From NCBI GenBank assembly GCA_017354065.1, contig JAFMRN010000118.1:1-7355 (forward strand): DNA of 7,355 nt, written 5' to 3'. The notes under the pieces are model-generated. The model was given only the letters and a program-made list of their open reading frames with translations, did not search any database and was not told the origin of the DNA. The stretch comes from Solirubrobacterales bacterium. GTDB lineage: Bacteria > Actinomycetota > Thermoleophilia > Solirubrobacterales > Solirubrobacteraceae. Position numbers and translations under genes: made by a program. Of the stretch, positions 1-5,191 are shown in pieces. Within the stretch, counting starts at the first letter, position 1. The number at the start of each line of letters is the position of its first letter.

Positions 1-1
1 G

Positions 2-679
2 TTCTCGCTGAACCGGGAGTTCGTGATCTACGCCTCCACGTTCTCCAAGATCCTCTCCCCCGGGGTGCGGCTCGGCTGGACCGTGGCCCCGGCCCCGGTG
101 CAGGCGAAGCTGAACATCGGCAAGCAGGCATCCGATCTGTGCTCGTCCTCGATCTCCCAGTACTTCGTGTCCGCGTACTTCGAGTCGGGGCCGTGGGAGG
201 ACTACGTCCGCAGCCTGATCGAGATCTACCGGCGGCGGCGCGACGTGATGCTGGACGCGCTGGCCGAGCACCTCCCGCGTGAGGCCAACTGGACCCATCC
301 CGCCGGCGGCCTGTTCATCTGGGCGACGCTGCCCGACTACATCGACACGACCGACCTGCTGGCACGCGCGCTGGAGGACCAGGTCGCGTTTGTGCCGGGA
401 CGCGCCGCCTACCTTGACGGCCGTGGCGGCTCGGAGCTGCGCCTGAACTTCTCCGGGATCAACGAGGACTCGATCCGCGAGGGCATCCGCCGGATCGGCG
501 AGGTGGTGCGTGAGCAGGTCGGCCTCTATGGGACCTTGACCGGTTCTGGGCAGAACGATTCCCTCGGGGGTCGGCTTAGGGGCTCGACCCCCTCGCCGAA
601 CGCCGCGGACGCTCCGGCTTCGGCGCCGGGCGAGCCCGAGATGGCCCCGGTAGTCCATCTCCAGCACAAGCGCGCGTGA
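2..679 (+). CDS. PLP-dependent aminotransferase (MocR/LysN-like, fold type I), 5'-truncated
   Basis: This is the C-terminal part of a class I/II aminotransferase; the reading frame is open to the left window edge, so the true start lies outside. The first visible residues lead into STFSKILSPGVRLGW. There the lysine (codon 47-49) is the expected Schiff-base lysine for PLP, and the arginine of GVRLGW (codon 68-70) is the usual cofactor-phosphate contact. Further on, HPAGGLFIWATLP and ELRLNFSG (substrate-carboxylate arginine) match the small domain of LysN/2-aminoadipate-type and MocR aminotransferases. These transfer an amino group between an amino acid and a 2-oxo acid in the cytoplasm; the substrate cannot be read from sequence. 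After about residue 168 from the GTG at 23, the protein ends in a low-complexity Pro/Ala/Gly/Ser tail of about 50 residues. Its TGA overlaps the GTG of the ligase gene by 4 nt, so the two are probably translationally coupled. An N-terminal GntR domain (true MocR regulator) cannot be excluded. Confidence 0.9.
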   Translation, partial: FSLNREFVIYASTFSKILSPGVRLGWTVAPAPVQAKLNIGKQASDLCSSSISQYFVSAYFESGPWEDYVRSLIEIYRRRRDVMLDALAEHLPREANWTHPAGGLFIWATLPDYIDTTDLLARALEDQVAFVPGRAAYLDGRGGSELRLNFSGINEDSIREGIRRIGEVVREQVGLYGTLTGSGQNDSLGGRLRGSTPSPNAADAPASAPGEPEMAPVVHLQHKRA

Positions 680-1641
680 CCCTGATCGCGGTTCTGAAAG
701 GCGGGCGCTCACTGGAGCGCCAGGTCTCGCTGAAGTCCGGGGCCCGCGTGGAGGAAGCGCTGCGCGCCCTCGGCCATGAGGTGGTCGGCATCGACGTGGG
801 GCCGAACCTGGTCGCGCGCCTGGCGGAGGTCGGGCCCGAGCTTGCCTTCATCGCCCTGCACGGACGCGACGGCGAGGACGGCACCGTCCAAGAGCTGCTG
901 GAGGTGCTGCAGATCCCCTACACGGGGTCTGACGCGGCGGCGTGCGTGCGCGCCTCTGACAAGGTGCTGACCAAGCAGGCGCTCCGTGACGCCGGGCTGC
1001 CGACCGCTGACTTCTTCTTCTTTTCTGAGGGGTCGTTCCAGTCGCTCGGCGCCGGTGAGGCACTGAGCCACGTCCAAGCGCGGCTGGGCTTCCCGATAGT
1101 GATCAAGCCCGCCGGTCAGGGCTCATCGCTTGGCATCAAGTTCGCGGCCAACTCCACGCAGCTGCCGACGGGGCTGATCGCGGCGTTCTCCTATGACCGC
1201 AAGGTGCTGCTCGAGCGCTTCATCGACGGCCGCGACCTGGCGGTCGGGATCGTGGACGGGGTTGGAGTCGGCTCCGGACCCCAGGCGCTGCCGGTCGTCG
1301 AGGCGCTACCCCAGCCCGACGCGGAGGACAGCGGGACCGCCTATGACTATGAGCACCGCTACGAGATCGGGCGCACGCGGTTCGTGTGCCCCGCCGAGAT
1401 CGGCGACGAGCTCAGCGCGCGCGCTGCGGAGCTCGCGCTGGCGACCTACGCGGAGCTTGGCTGCGCCGGCTTCGCGCGCGTGGACCTGATGCTGGAGCGA
1501 GGTTCGGACGAGCTGTTTGTCCTGGAGTGCAACTCGATCCCAGGCCTGACCGAGACCAGCCTGTTGCCCCAGGCCGCGGATGTGGCCGGGATCGGGTTTG
1601 AGGCGCTGATTGAGCGGATCGTCGCCTGCGCGCTTGCCTAG
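676..1641 (+). CDS. ddl: D-alanine--D-alanine ligase
   Basis: ATP-grasp enzyme joining two D-alanines into the dipeptide that ends the peptidoglycan stem peptide; cytoplasmic. It has 321 aa, within the normal family range. Family motifs appear in order: GGRSLERQVSL (9-19, E14 matching E15 of E. coli DdlB), HGRDGEDGTVQ (62-72), PYTGSD (81-86), VIKPAGQGSSLGI (142-154, with the loop serines S150/S151), ERFIDGRDLAV (180-190), YDYEHRY (223-229), CPAEI (238-242), FARVD (266-270) and ECNSIPGLTETS (284-295) with the metal/substrate ligands E284 and N286. The tyrosine in the omega loop points to D-Ala rather than D-lactate as second substrate, as known for this family. The GTG start at 676 lies in the GTGA overlap with the aminotransferase stop and no clear Shine-Dalgarno precedes it, which suggests re-initiation by terminating ribosomes. 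A run of four phenylalanines (113-116) is unusual for the window but keeps the frame. Confidence 0.96.
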   Translation: MTLIAVLKGGRSLERQVSLKSGARVEEALRALGHEVVGIDVGPNLVARLAEVGPELAFIALHGRDGEDGTVQELLEVLQIPYTGSDAAACVRASDKVLTKQALRDAGLPTADFFFFSEGSFQSLGAGEALSHVQARLGFPIVIKPAGQGSSLGIKFAANSTQLPTGLIAAFSYDRKVLLERFIDGRDLAVGIVDGVGVGSGPQALPVVEALPQPDAEDSGTAYDYEHRYEIGRTRFVCPAEIGDELSARAAELALATYAELGCAGFARVDLMLERGSDELFVLECNSIPGLTETSLLPQAADVAGIGFEALIERIVACALA

Positions 1642-1646
1642 CCGCA

Positions 1647-1689
1647 GGTCGCGCGTGCGGTCGGCTGGGGGCCGACCTGGCGCGCGACC
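1647..1689. terminator. Hairpin between convergent genes, probable bidirectional terminator
   Basis: Outer arms GGTCGCGCG (1647-1655) and CGCGCGACC (1681-1689) pair perfectly over 9 bp. After a symmetric 3x3 internal loop, GGTCGGC (1659-1665) pairs with GCCGACC (1671-1677) around a 5-nt loop. The structure starts 6 nt after the ddl stop and lies about 40 nt beyond the stop of the opposing oxidoreductase gene, where a shared terminator is expected. No T-tract follows on either strand, so it would have to act as a T-less intrinsic terminator (described in actinobacteria) or as an mRNA 3'-end stabiliser. The pairing is seen directly; the function is inferred. Confidence 0.6.
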
Positions 1690-1727
1690 CTCCGGCCGGG
1701 CGGTCCGCCGTGGAGAGTTTTGCGGGT

Positions 1728-2114
1728 TCAACCAGCCAGGTCGGCGACCAGCACCGGCATGCGCTTGAGCAGGCGCTCGGCGGTGGGCGACAGGGGTTCG
1801 CTGCCGGGTTCAGTCACCACGCGCGGGGCGCTCAGGCGGTAACGCTTGCCGGTGCGGAGCACCTCGCCGCCACCGGCGGCCTCCAGGTTCCGTACCCACT
1901 GGGCCCGGGCCGAGTAGGGCAGGCCGATGGCGATCTTCTGGTCCCAGACGGATGCGACCACCGGCGTCCGGTACTGGCGTCCGCTGTTGCGGCCGGTGTG
2001 GATCACGACCGCGTAAGGCTTCACGTAGGGAGCCCACAGGCCCTGGAGCGGGTTCGTCACGGGCCTGTTGAAGGCCGGCAGCCACGCCGGCATCAGGGAA
2101 CGGTTCGGGTCCAC
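1728..2114 (-). CDS. Nitroreductase-family deazaflavin (F420)-dependent oxidoreductase, DUF385/Ddn-like
   Basis: Small (128 aa) split-beta-barrel protein of the Ddn/DUF385 family, whose characterised members use reduced coenzyme F420 for hydride transfer to quinones or nitro compounds. The diagnostic stretch is VVIHTGRNSGRQYRTPV (36-52): a TxGRxSG loop followed by RTP, which in this family lies at the cofactor phosphate. WVRNLEAAGGGEV (73-85) is the second typical block. There is no signal peptide or membrane helix, so it is probably cytoplasmic or membrane-peripheral. The GTG start is supported by GGGGGAG about 5 nt upstream, which overlaps the end of the preceding gene; an internal ATG lies seven codons later. 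It starts 2 nt after the BFN-domain gene stop, so the two are very likely co-transcribed. The natural substrate is unknown. Binding of F420 rather than FMN is inferred from the family. Confidence 0.88.
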   Translation of the reverse strand: MDPNRSLMPAWLPAFNRPVTNPLQGLWAPYVKPYAVVIHTGRNSGRQYRTPVVASVWDQKIAIGLPYSARAQWVRNLEAAGGGEVLRTGKRYRLSAPRVVTEPGSEPLSPTAERLLKRMPVLVADLAG

Positions 2115-2116
2115 GG

Positions 2117-2602
2117 CTACTCCCCCAGGAAGTCCTCCGGCTTGACGTTGTCGAGGAAGTCCTTGAACTTCTCCACGACCTCCTCCGTGTCCTCAACGTC
2201 GTGCTCGAACTCGATCGCCGACTCAGCGATCACGTCGTCCGCGGCGAAGATCGGGGCGCCTGAGCGCACCGCCAGGGCGAGCGCATCTGAGGGCCGGCTG
2301 TCAATCTCGACCTCGCGTCCGTTGGAGCGCAGCGAGATTGACGCGTAGAAGGTGTTCTCACGCAGCTCGGTAACCGACACGCGGGAGCACTCGATGTCCA
2401 GCTCACCGAGCATGTCTGAGAGCAGGTCATGGGTCATCGGCCGCGGCGTGGACGCGCCCTGGAGCTTCATCAGGATCGCGGCCGCCTCTGGATGGCCGAT
2501 CCAGATCGGCAGGAACTTATTGGACTCGACCGTCTTCAACAACACGATCGGCTGCTTGCCGACCATGTCGAAACTGACGCCGTAGATGACCATTTCCTGC
2601 AA
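2117..2602 (-). CDS. Bifunctional nuclease-domain (BFN, DUF151) protein
   Basis: The protein matches the DUF151/BFN family: YGVSFDMVGKQPIVLLKT followed by LPIWIGHPEAAAI (family core IGxxEAxAI), STPRPMTHDLLSDML, and SRPSDALALAVRSGAPIF (RPSDALALA is the strongest signature). It is single-domain with an acidic C-terminal tail (EFEHDVEDTEEVVEKF and on). A plant homologue has been reported to have RNase and DNase activity; the bacterial role is poorly defined, so nuclease activity here is only family-based. I prefer the TTG start at 2602 (161 aa) because AGGAG lies 6 nt upstream of it. The ATG at 2593 (158 aa) leaves AGGAG 15 nt away and has only a too-close AGGA. The frame stays open further upstream, but that part lacks family similarity and would cover the promoter. 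It is the first gene of a two-gene unit with the DUF385 oxidoreductase. Confidence 0.92.
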   Translation of the reverse strand: MQEMVIYGVSFDMVGKQPIVLLKTVESNKFLPIWIGHPEAAAILMKLQGASTPRPMTHDLLSDMLGELDIECSRVSVTELRENTFYASISLRSNGREVEIDSRPSDALALAVRSGAPIFAADDVIAESAIEFEHDVEDTEEVVEKFKDFLDNVKPEDFLGE

Positions 2603-2628
2603 ACCGGGCTCCTGACGTTGGTGGCTCA

Positions 2629-2634
2629 AGTATA
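2629..2634 (-). promoter_or_regulatory. -10 box of the BFN/DUF385 unit
   Basis: Read on the minus strand the hexamer is TATACT, 5 of 6 matches to the sigma70/SigA consensus. It lies 26 nt before the TTG start and 16 nt before the AGGAG ribosome binding site, which would give a leader of about 20 nt. No good -35 hexamer is visible at 16-19 nt spacing (TCGGTT is the nearest), so an activator or a weak promoter is possible. If real, it excludes the longer upstream reading frame of the BFN gene. Confidence 0.5.
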
Positions 2635-2680
2635 CGTTCGAGGCCCGGGCGGAACCGACGCTTGTCTGTGTGTATGCGCG

Positions 2681-2705
2681 GCCGAATTCCGGGCCGGAAT
2701 CCGGC
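2681..2705. promoter_or_regulatory. 25-bp near-perfect palindrome, candidate operator
   Basis: Left arm GCCGAATTCCGG (2681-2692) and right arm CCGGAATCCGGC (2694-2705) flank a single central G. Eleven of twelve pairs match; the inner seven (ATTCCGG/CCGGAAT) are perfect. It sits in the 180-nt divergent region, about 50 nt upstream of the -10 box of the minus-strand unit and 78 nt upstream of the plus-strand ATG at 2783. A dimeric repressor or activator could control both sides. A second, smaller inverted repeat (GAGTG 2731-2735 / CACTC 2740-2744) lies between it and the plus-strand gene. The protein that would bind is unknown. Confidence 0.45.
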
Positions 2706-2782
2706 GTGATGGCGCTCACAGTGGCCGTGTGAGTGCCCTCACTCGGCCCGCAACAGGTTCCGAGCGGGGTGTATCTGCAGAT

Positions 2783-2998
2783 ATGACCGTCACCTTTATA
2801 GCCGTCACCACACTCATCGCTGTTGCCGGGCTGGTGCTGTCGTTCTCCGGGCTGACATGGCCGTTCAGCGCCGCCGAAGAGCTGGGCCAAACCGGCACCT
2901 GGTTCCACAATCCGGAAGAGGACGCGCCGGAAGCGCTGCCCGATCCCAACCTGAACGACGCACCGATCCCGATGCGTCCGCTCAGAGGTCGCGCCTAA
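2783..2998 (+). CDS. Small single-pass membrane protein, unknown function
   Basis: 71-aa protein that I do not recognise. Residues 4-28 (FIAVTTLIAVAGLVLSFSGL and following) form one N-terminal hydrophobic helix. The rest is hydrophilic and proline/acid-rich (FHNPEEDAPEALPDP), ending in NDAPIPMRPLRGRA. It has no catalytic motif. The basic C-terminal end after an acidic stretch looks like a cytoplasmic or surface tail, but topology is not certain. The start is the ATG at 2783; the frame is open far upstream, but that part runs antisense through the BFN gene and is not coding. No clear Shine-Dalgarno is seen. GTATCT lies 6 nt before the ATG, so a leaderless message is possible. The stop is 30 nt before the likely start of the next membrane protein, with a hairpin between them. 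The gene is plausible because of its organised helix-plus-tail layout and position downstream of the divergent region, but it is short and unverified. Confidence 0.6.
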   Translation: MTVTFIAVTTLIAVAGLVLSFSGLTWPFSAAEELGQTGTWFHNPEEDAPEALPDPNLNDAPIPMRPLRGRA

Positions 2999-3004
2999 CT
3001 GATT

Positions 3005-3031
3005 CATGGGCCGTACGCTGTGCGGCCCATG
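3005..3031 (+). promoter_or_regulatory. Hairpin covering the start codon of the downstream membrane-protein gene
   Basis: CATGGGCCG (3005-3013) pairs perfectly with CGGCCCATG (3023-3031). T3014-G3022 and A3015-T3021 extend the stem to 11 bp with a 5-nt loop. The 3' arm ends in the ATG (3029-3031) that I take as the start of the polytopic membrane protein, and also holds part of the alternative GTG start (3020-3022). It begins 6 nt after the stop of the 71-aa gene. In mRNA it would hide the start codon, so it could reduce translation or couple it to the upstream gene. Without a T-tract it is a poor terminator candidate. Confidence 0.5.
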
Positions 3032-3664
3032 TCGACATCCTCGGAACCGCACTGGCCGCCGCTGGCCACGCTCGCGGCCGCGATCGCACTGGAGACGCTG
3101 CTGCCCGACCGCCTGGCGCTGGGCCCCTACTGGCTGTTGCCCGCACTTGAGGCGGTGCTTGGAGTTCTGCTGGTGGTCGCATCGCCGTTTCGGATCTCCG
3201 CACCGCACGCGGCCAGGCGGCGCCTCAGCGTGCTGGTCGCAGCGGTCGTGTCGATCGACAACGGCATCTCACTGGGACTGCTGTGTCATCTCCTGTTCCA
3301 CAGGAACGTGACCAACGGACAGGAGCTGATCGTCTCCGGCGCGCTGATCTGGCTGACCAACGTGCTGGTCTTCTCGCTCTGGTACTGGGAGCTCGACCGC
3401 GGCGGCCCGGGTGCCCGCGCCGCCGGCGCGGACCAGGCGCCGGACTTCCTGTACCCGCAGATGACCGACGGCGTCCCCTCCGACGCGGCCTGGCGCCCCC
3501 AGTTCATGGACTACCTGTACCTGTCCCTGACCAACGCCACGGCGTTCTCGCCGACCGACGTGATGCCCTTGAGCCGCGCGGCCAAGGGGGTCATGAGCCT
3601 GCAGTCGCTGATCTCGCTGGTGACCATGGGCCTGGTCATCTCCCGCGCCGTGAATATTCTCTAA
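3029..3664 (+). CDS. Polytopic membrane protein, DUF1345-like, possible pore-loop protein
   Basis: 211 aa from ATG 3029; a GTG at 3020 would add three residues. Hydrophobic segments lie at about 11-27, 35-52, 66-90, 101-120 and 187-208, with a short semi-hydrophobic stretch at 160-176. Recognisable blocks are SLWYWELDRGGP (116-127), DFLYPQM (139-145) and DYLYLSLTNATAFSPTDVMP (161-180), followed by a final helix ending in SRAVNIL. The overall pattern resembles DUF1345 and related uncharacterised bacterial membrane proteins. The STNAT-FSPTD stretch between two helices looks like a re-entrant loop such as the pore loop of two-TM ion channels, but it lacks the TVGYG selectivity filter. No function can be assigned; family membership is from memory of the motif, not a search. 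There is no Shine-Dalgarno and the start lies in a hairpin. The downstream fprA begins 51 nt later with its own promoter-like box. Confidence 0.85.
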   Translation: MSTSSEPHWPPLATLAAAIALETLLPDRLALGPYWLLPALEAVLGVLLVVASPFRISAPHAARRRLSVLVAAVVSIDNGISLGLLCHLLFHRNVTNGQELIVSGALIWLTNVLVFSLWYWELDRGGPGARAAGADQAPDFLYPQMTDGVPSDAAWRPQFMDYLYLSLTNATAFSPTDVMPLSRAAKGVMSLQSLISLVTMGLVISRAVNIL

Positions 3665-3700
3665 TCCTGGCCCGGAAAGACCCATTTGGGACGACCTCAC

Positions 3701-3706
3701 TAAGCT
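3701..3706 (+). promoter_or_regulatory. -10 box of fprA, candidate leaderless promoter
   Basis: TAAGCT fits the actinobacterial TANNNT -10 pattern and lies exactly 9 nt before the fprA ATG. Transcription would then begin at or next to the start codon. No purine-rich ribosome binding site exists in the 15 nt before the ATG, as expected for a leaderless message. No convincing -35 box is seen; GAC at 3679-3681 within GGAAAGACCC is the only partial match. TAACGT lies at the same 9-nt distance before the histidine kinase gene. Confidence 0.4.
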
Positions 3707-3715
3707 CAGACCCGT

Positions 3716-5119
3716 ATGAGCACCGTTGGCAGTACTGAACGCCCCCTGCGCGTCGCGATCGTCGGCTCTGGCCCGGCCGGCTTCTACGCCGCCGGCCAGT
3801 TGCTTCAGAACAAGGAGCTGACCGTCAGCGTCGATGTCTTCGACCGGCTCGCGACCCCGTGGGGCCTGGTCCGTTTTGGCGTCGCCCCTGACCACCCGAA
3901 GATCAAATCGGTCACGCGCGTGTTCGAGAAGGCGGCGCAGAAGCCCGGCTTCCGCTTCCACGGCAACGTCGAGATCGGCCGTGACCTCAGCCACCAGCAG
4001 CTCGCGGACGCCTATGACGCGGTGCTCTACGCCGTGGGTACGCCCGCCGACCGCCACCTGAACATCCCGGGTGAGGAGCTTGCCGGCAGCGGCTCCGCCA
4101 CGGAGTTCGTGGCCTGGTACAACGGCCACCCCGACTACGCGGACGCCAGCTTTGACCTGAGCGCCAAGCGCGCGGTGGTGGTCGGCAACGGCAACGTCGC
4201 GCTCGACGTGGCGCGGATGCTGATGCTCTCAGGTGAGGAGCTGGCGGTCACCGACACGACCGACCATGCGATCGCCGCGCTACGCGACTCGGAGGTGGAG
4301 GAGGTCGTGGTGCTCGGCCGCCGCGGTCCCGTACAGGCCGCGTTCACCACTCCGGAGCTGCTGGAGCTCGGCGAGCTGACCCTGGCCGACGTGGTCGTGC
4401 ACCAGGACGAGATCGAGCTCGACCCCTCCTCGGCGAAGGCCCTGGAGGACGCCGACAAGACCACGACCAGCAACGTCGAGACGCTGCGCGAGTACGCCGG
4501 GCGCACACCGTCGGGCAAGCCGCGCCGGATCGTCCTGCGGTTCCTGGCTTCACCCGTGGAGATCCTCGGCGACGAGCAGGGGCACGTGCGCGGTGTGGTG
4601 ATCGAGCGCAACGAGCTCGTGGAGGACGGCGGCCGCCTGGCGGCCAAGCCCACGGGTCAGCGGGAGACGCTTGAGGCCGGCCTCGTGTTCCGCGCCGTCG
4701 GCTACGTCGGCACGCCGCTGCCCGGCGTGCCCTTTGACGCGGACAAGCTGCGGATCCTCAACCAAGACGGCCGGGTACTCGATCCCGAGACGCGCCAGCC
4801 GCTGGCCGGCGTGTATGCCGCCGGCTGGGTCAAGCGCGGACCCTCGGGCGTGATCGGCACCAACAAGAAGTGCGCGACCGACACGGTTGAGCTGCTGCTG
4901 GAAGACCTCGGCGCCGGCCGCCTGCCGAGCCCGAGCGAGAACCCTGACGCGCTGCTCGAGCAGCTGCGCGAACGCGGCGTACCGGTGATCGACTACGCCG
5001 GCTGGGAGGCGATCGACGCACATGAGAAGGCCCTGGGCGAGCCCCAGAACCGCCCGCGGGTGAAGCTCGTCGACCGCGACGAGCAGCTGCGCGTAGCTGG
5101 CTATCAACCCGTGGGTTGA
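3716..5119 (+). CDS. fprA: NADPH:ferredoxin/adrenodoxin-type oxidoreductase (FprA-like)
   Basis: 467-aa FAD enzyme of the adrenodoxin-reductase/FprA family. It moves electrons from NADPH to a ferredoxin, which in turn can feed cytochromes P450 or biosynthetic enzymes; cytoplasmic. The N-terminal FAD site is VAIVGSGPAGFYAA (13-26), followed by the family block ATPWGLVRFGVAPDHPKIK (46-64). The NADPH domain begins at AVVVGNGNVALDVARML (153-169), and RRGP (202-205) holds the arginines expected to bind the 2'-phosphate of NADPH. The C-terminal signature GWVKRGPSGVIGTNKKCATDT (370-390) returns to the FAD/nicotinamide site, with W371 and G378 matching W359/G366 of Mycobacterium tuberculosis FprA. 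There is no N-terminal iron-sulfur ferredoxin extension, so it is FprA-like rather than FprB-like. The start is the ATG at 3716, giving 12 residues before the FAD strand, without Shine-Dalgarno. No ferredoxin or P450 gene is adjacent, so the partner is encoded elsewhere. Confidence 0.96.
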   Translation: MSTVGSTERPLRVAIVGSGPAGFYAAGQLLQNKELTVSVDVFDRLATPWGLVRFGVAPDHPKIKSVTRVFEKAAQKPGFRFHGNVEIGRDLSHQQLADAYDAVLYAVGTPADRHLNIPGEELAGSGSATEFVAWYNGHPDYADASFDLSAKRAVVVGNGNVALDVARMLMLSGEELAVTDTTDHAIAALRDSEVEEVVVLGRRGPVQAAFTTPELLELGELTLADVVVHQDEIELDPSSAKALEDADKTTTSNVETLREYAGRTPSGKPRRIVLRFLASPVEILGDEQGHVRGVVIERNELVEDGGRLAAKPTGQRETLEAGLVFRAVGYVGTPLPGVPFDADKLRILNQDGRVLDPETRQPLAGVYAAGWVKRGPSGVIGTNKKCATDTVELLLEDLGAGRLPSPSENPDALLEQLRERGVPVIDYAGWEAIDAHEKALGEPQNRPRVKLVDRDEQLRVAGYQPVG

Positions 5120-5136
5120 GCCCCAGATCAACCCGC
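5104..5136 (+). repeat. Three TCAACCC elements in alternating orientation, hairpin over the fprA stop
   Basis: TCAACCC at 5104-5110, its inverse GGGTTGA at 5113-5119 (its last three bases are the fprA TGA), and TCAACCC again at 5128-5134. The middle copy can pair with the first only as a DNA palindrome (2-nt centre) or with the third as an RNA hairpin (8-nt loop; 9 bp, 5111-5119 with 5128-5136, if one G-T pair is included). It could be a weak terminator of fprA or a three-half-site binding element for the next gene. No T-tract follows. Confidence 0.5.
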
Positions 5137-5191
5137 TGAATCGGCCCCTGCGCCGATGTGGAAAACGCGCCAGGCCCAGATCATTCTGGCC

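Noticed and set aside
601..640. GC-rich stem with a C(TTCG)G loop near the end of the aminotransferase gene
   Set aside because: Short CCGGC/GCCGG stems are frequent by chance at this base composition, and it lies inside the coding tail without other support.
1690..1727. GGCGG-A-CCGCC repeat (minus-strand reading) and TTTT as a second terminator
   Set aside because: The repeat has no room for a loop beyond a very short stem, and the T-run is not placed right after it on either strand.
1710..2348. Plus-strand open frame (212 aa) opposite the DUF385 and BFN genes
   Set aside because: Antisense to two well-recognised genes, with no domain and no ribosome binding site.
2429..2782. Upstream part of the plus-strand frame that contains the 71-aa gene
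   Set aside because: It is antisense to the BFN gene and passes through the divergent regulatory region; only the part from ATG 2783 shows an organised helix-plus-tail protein.
2603..3208. Upstream extension of the BFN gene to a 363-aa protein
   Set aside because: The extra 200 residues are low-complexity Gln/Gly/Arg sequence, overlap the -10 box, palindrome and plus-strand genes, and are far longer than the family. The TTG at 2602 has a proper ribosome binding site.
3834..4061. Short plus-strand frame inside fprA
   Set aside because: Shadow of the fprA frame; Arg/Ser/Thr-rich with no motif.
3269..4129. Open frame on the minus strand (286 aa) across the end of the DUF1345-like gene and the start of fprA
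   Set aside because: It runs antisense through the FAD-binding motif of fprA and the promoter gap; no family match is visible.
5176..5189. Small inverted repeat CCAGA/TCTGG just before ATG 5192
   Set aside because: Only 5 bp with a 4-nt loop; too short to call as an operator or terminator.
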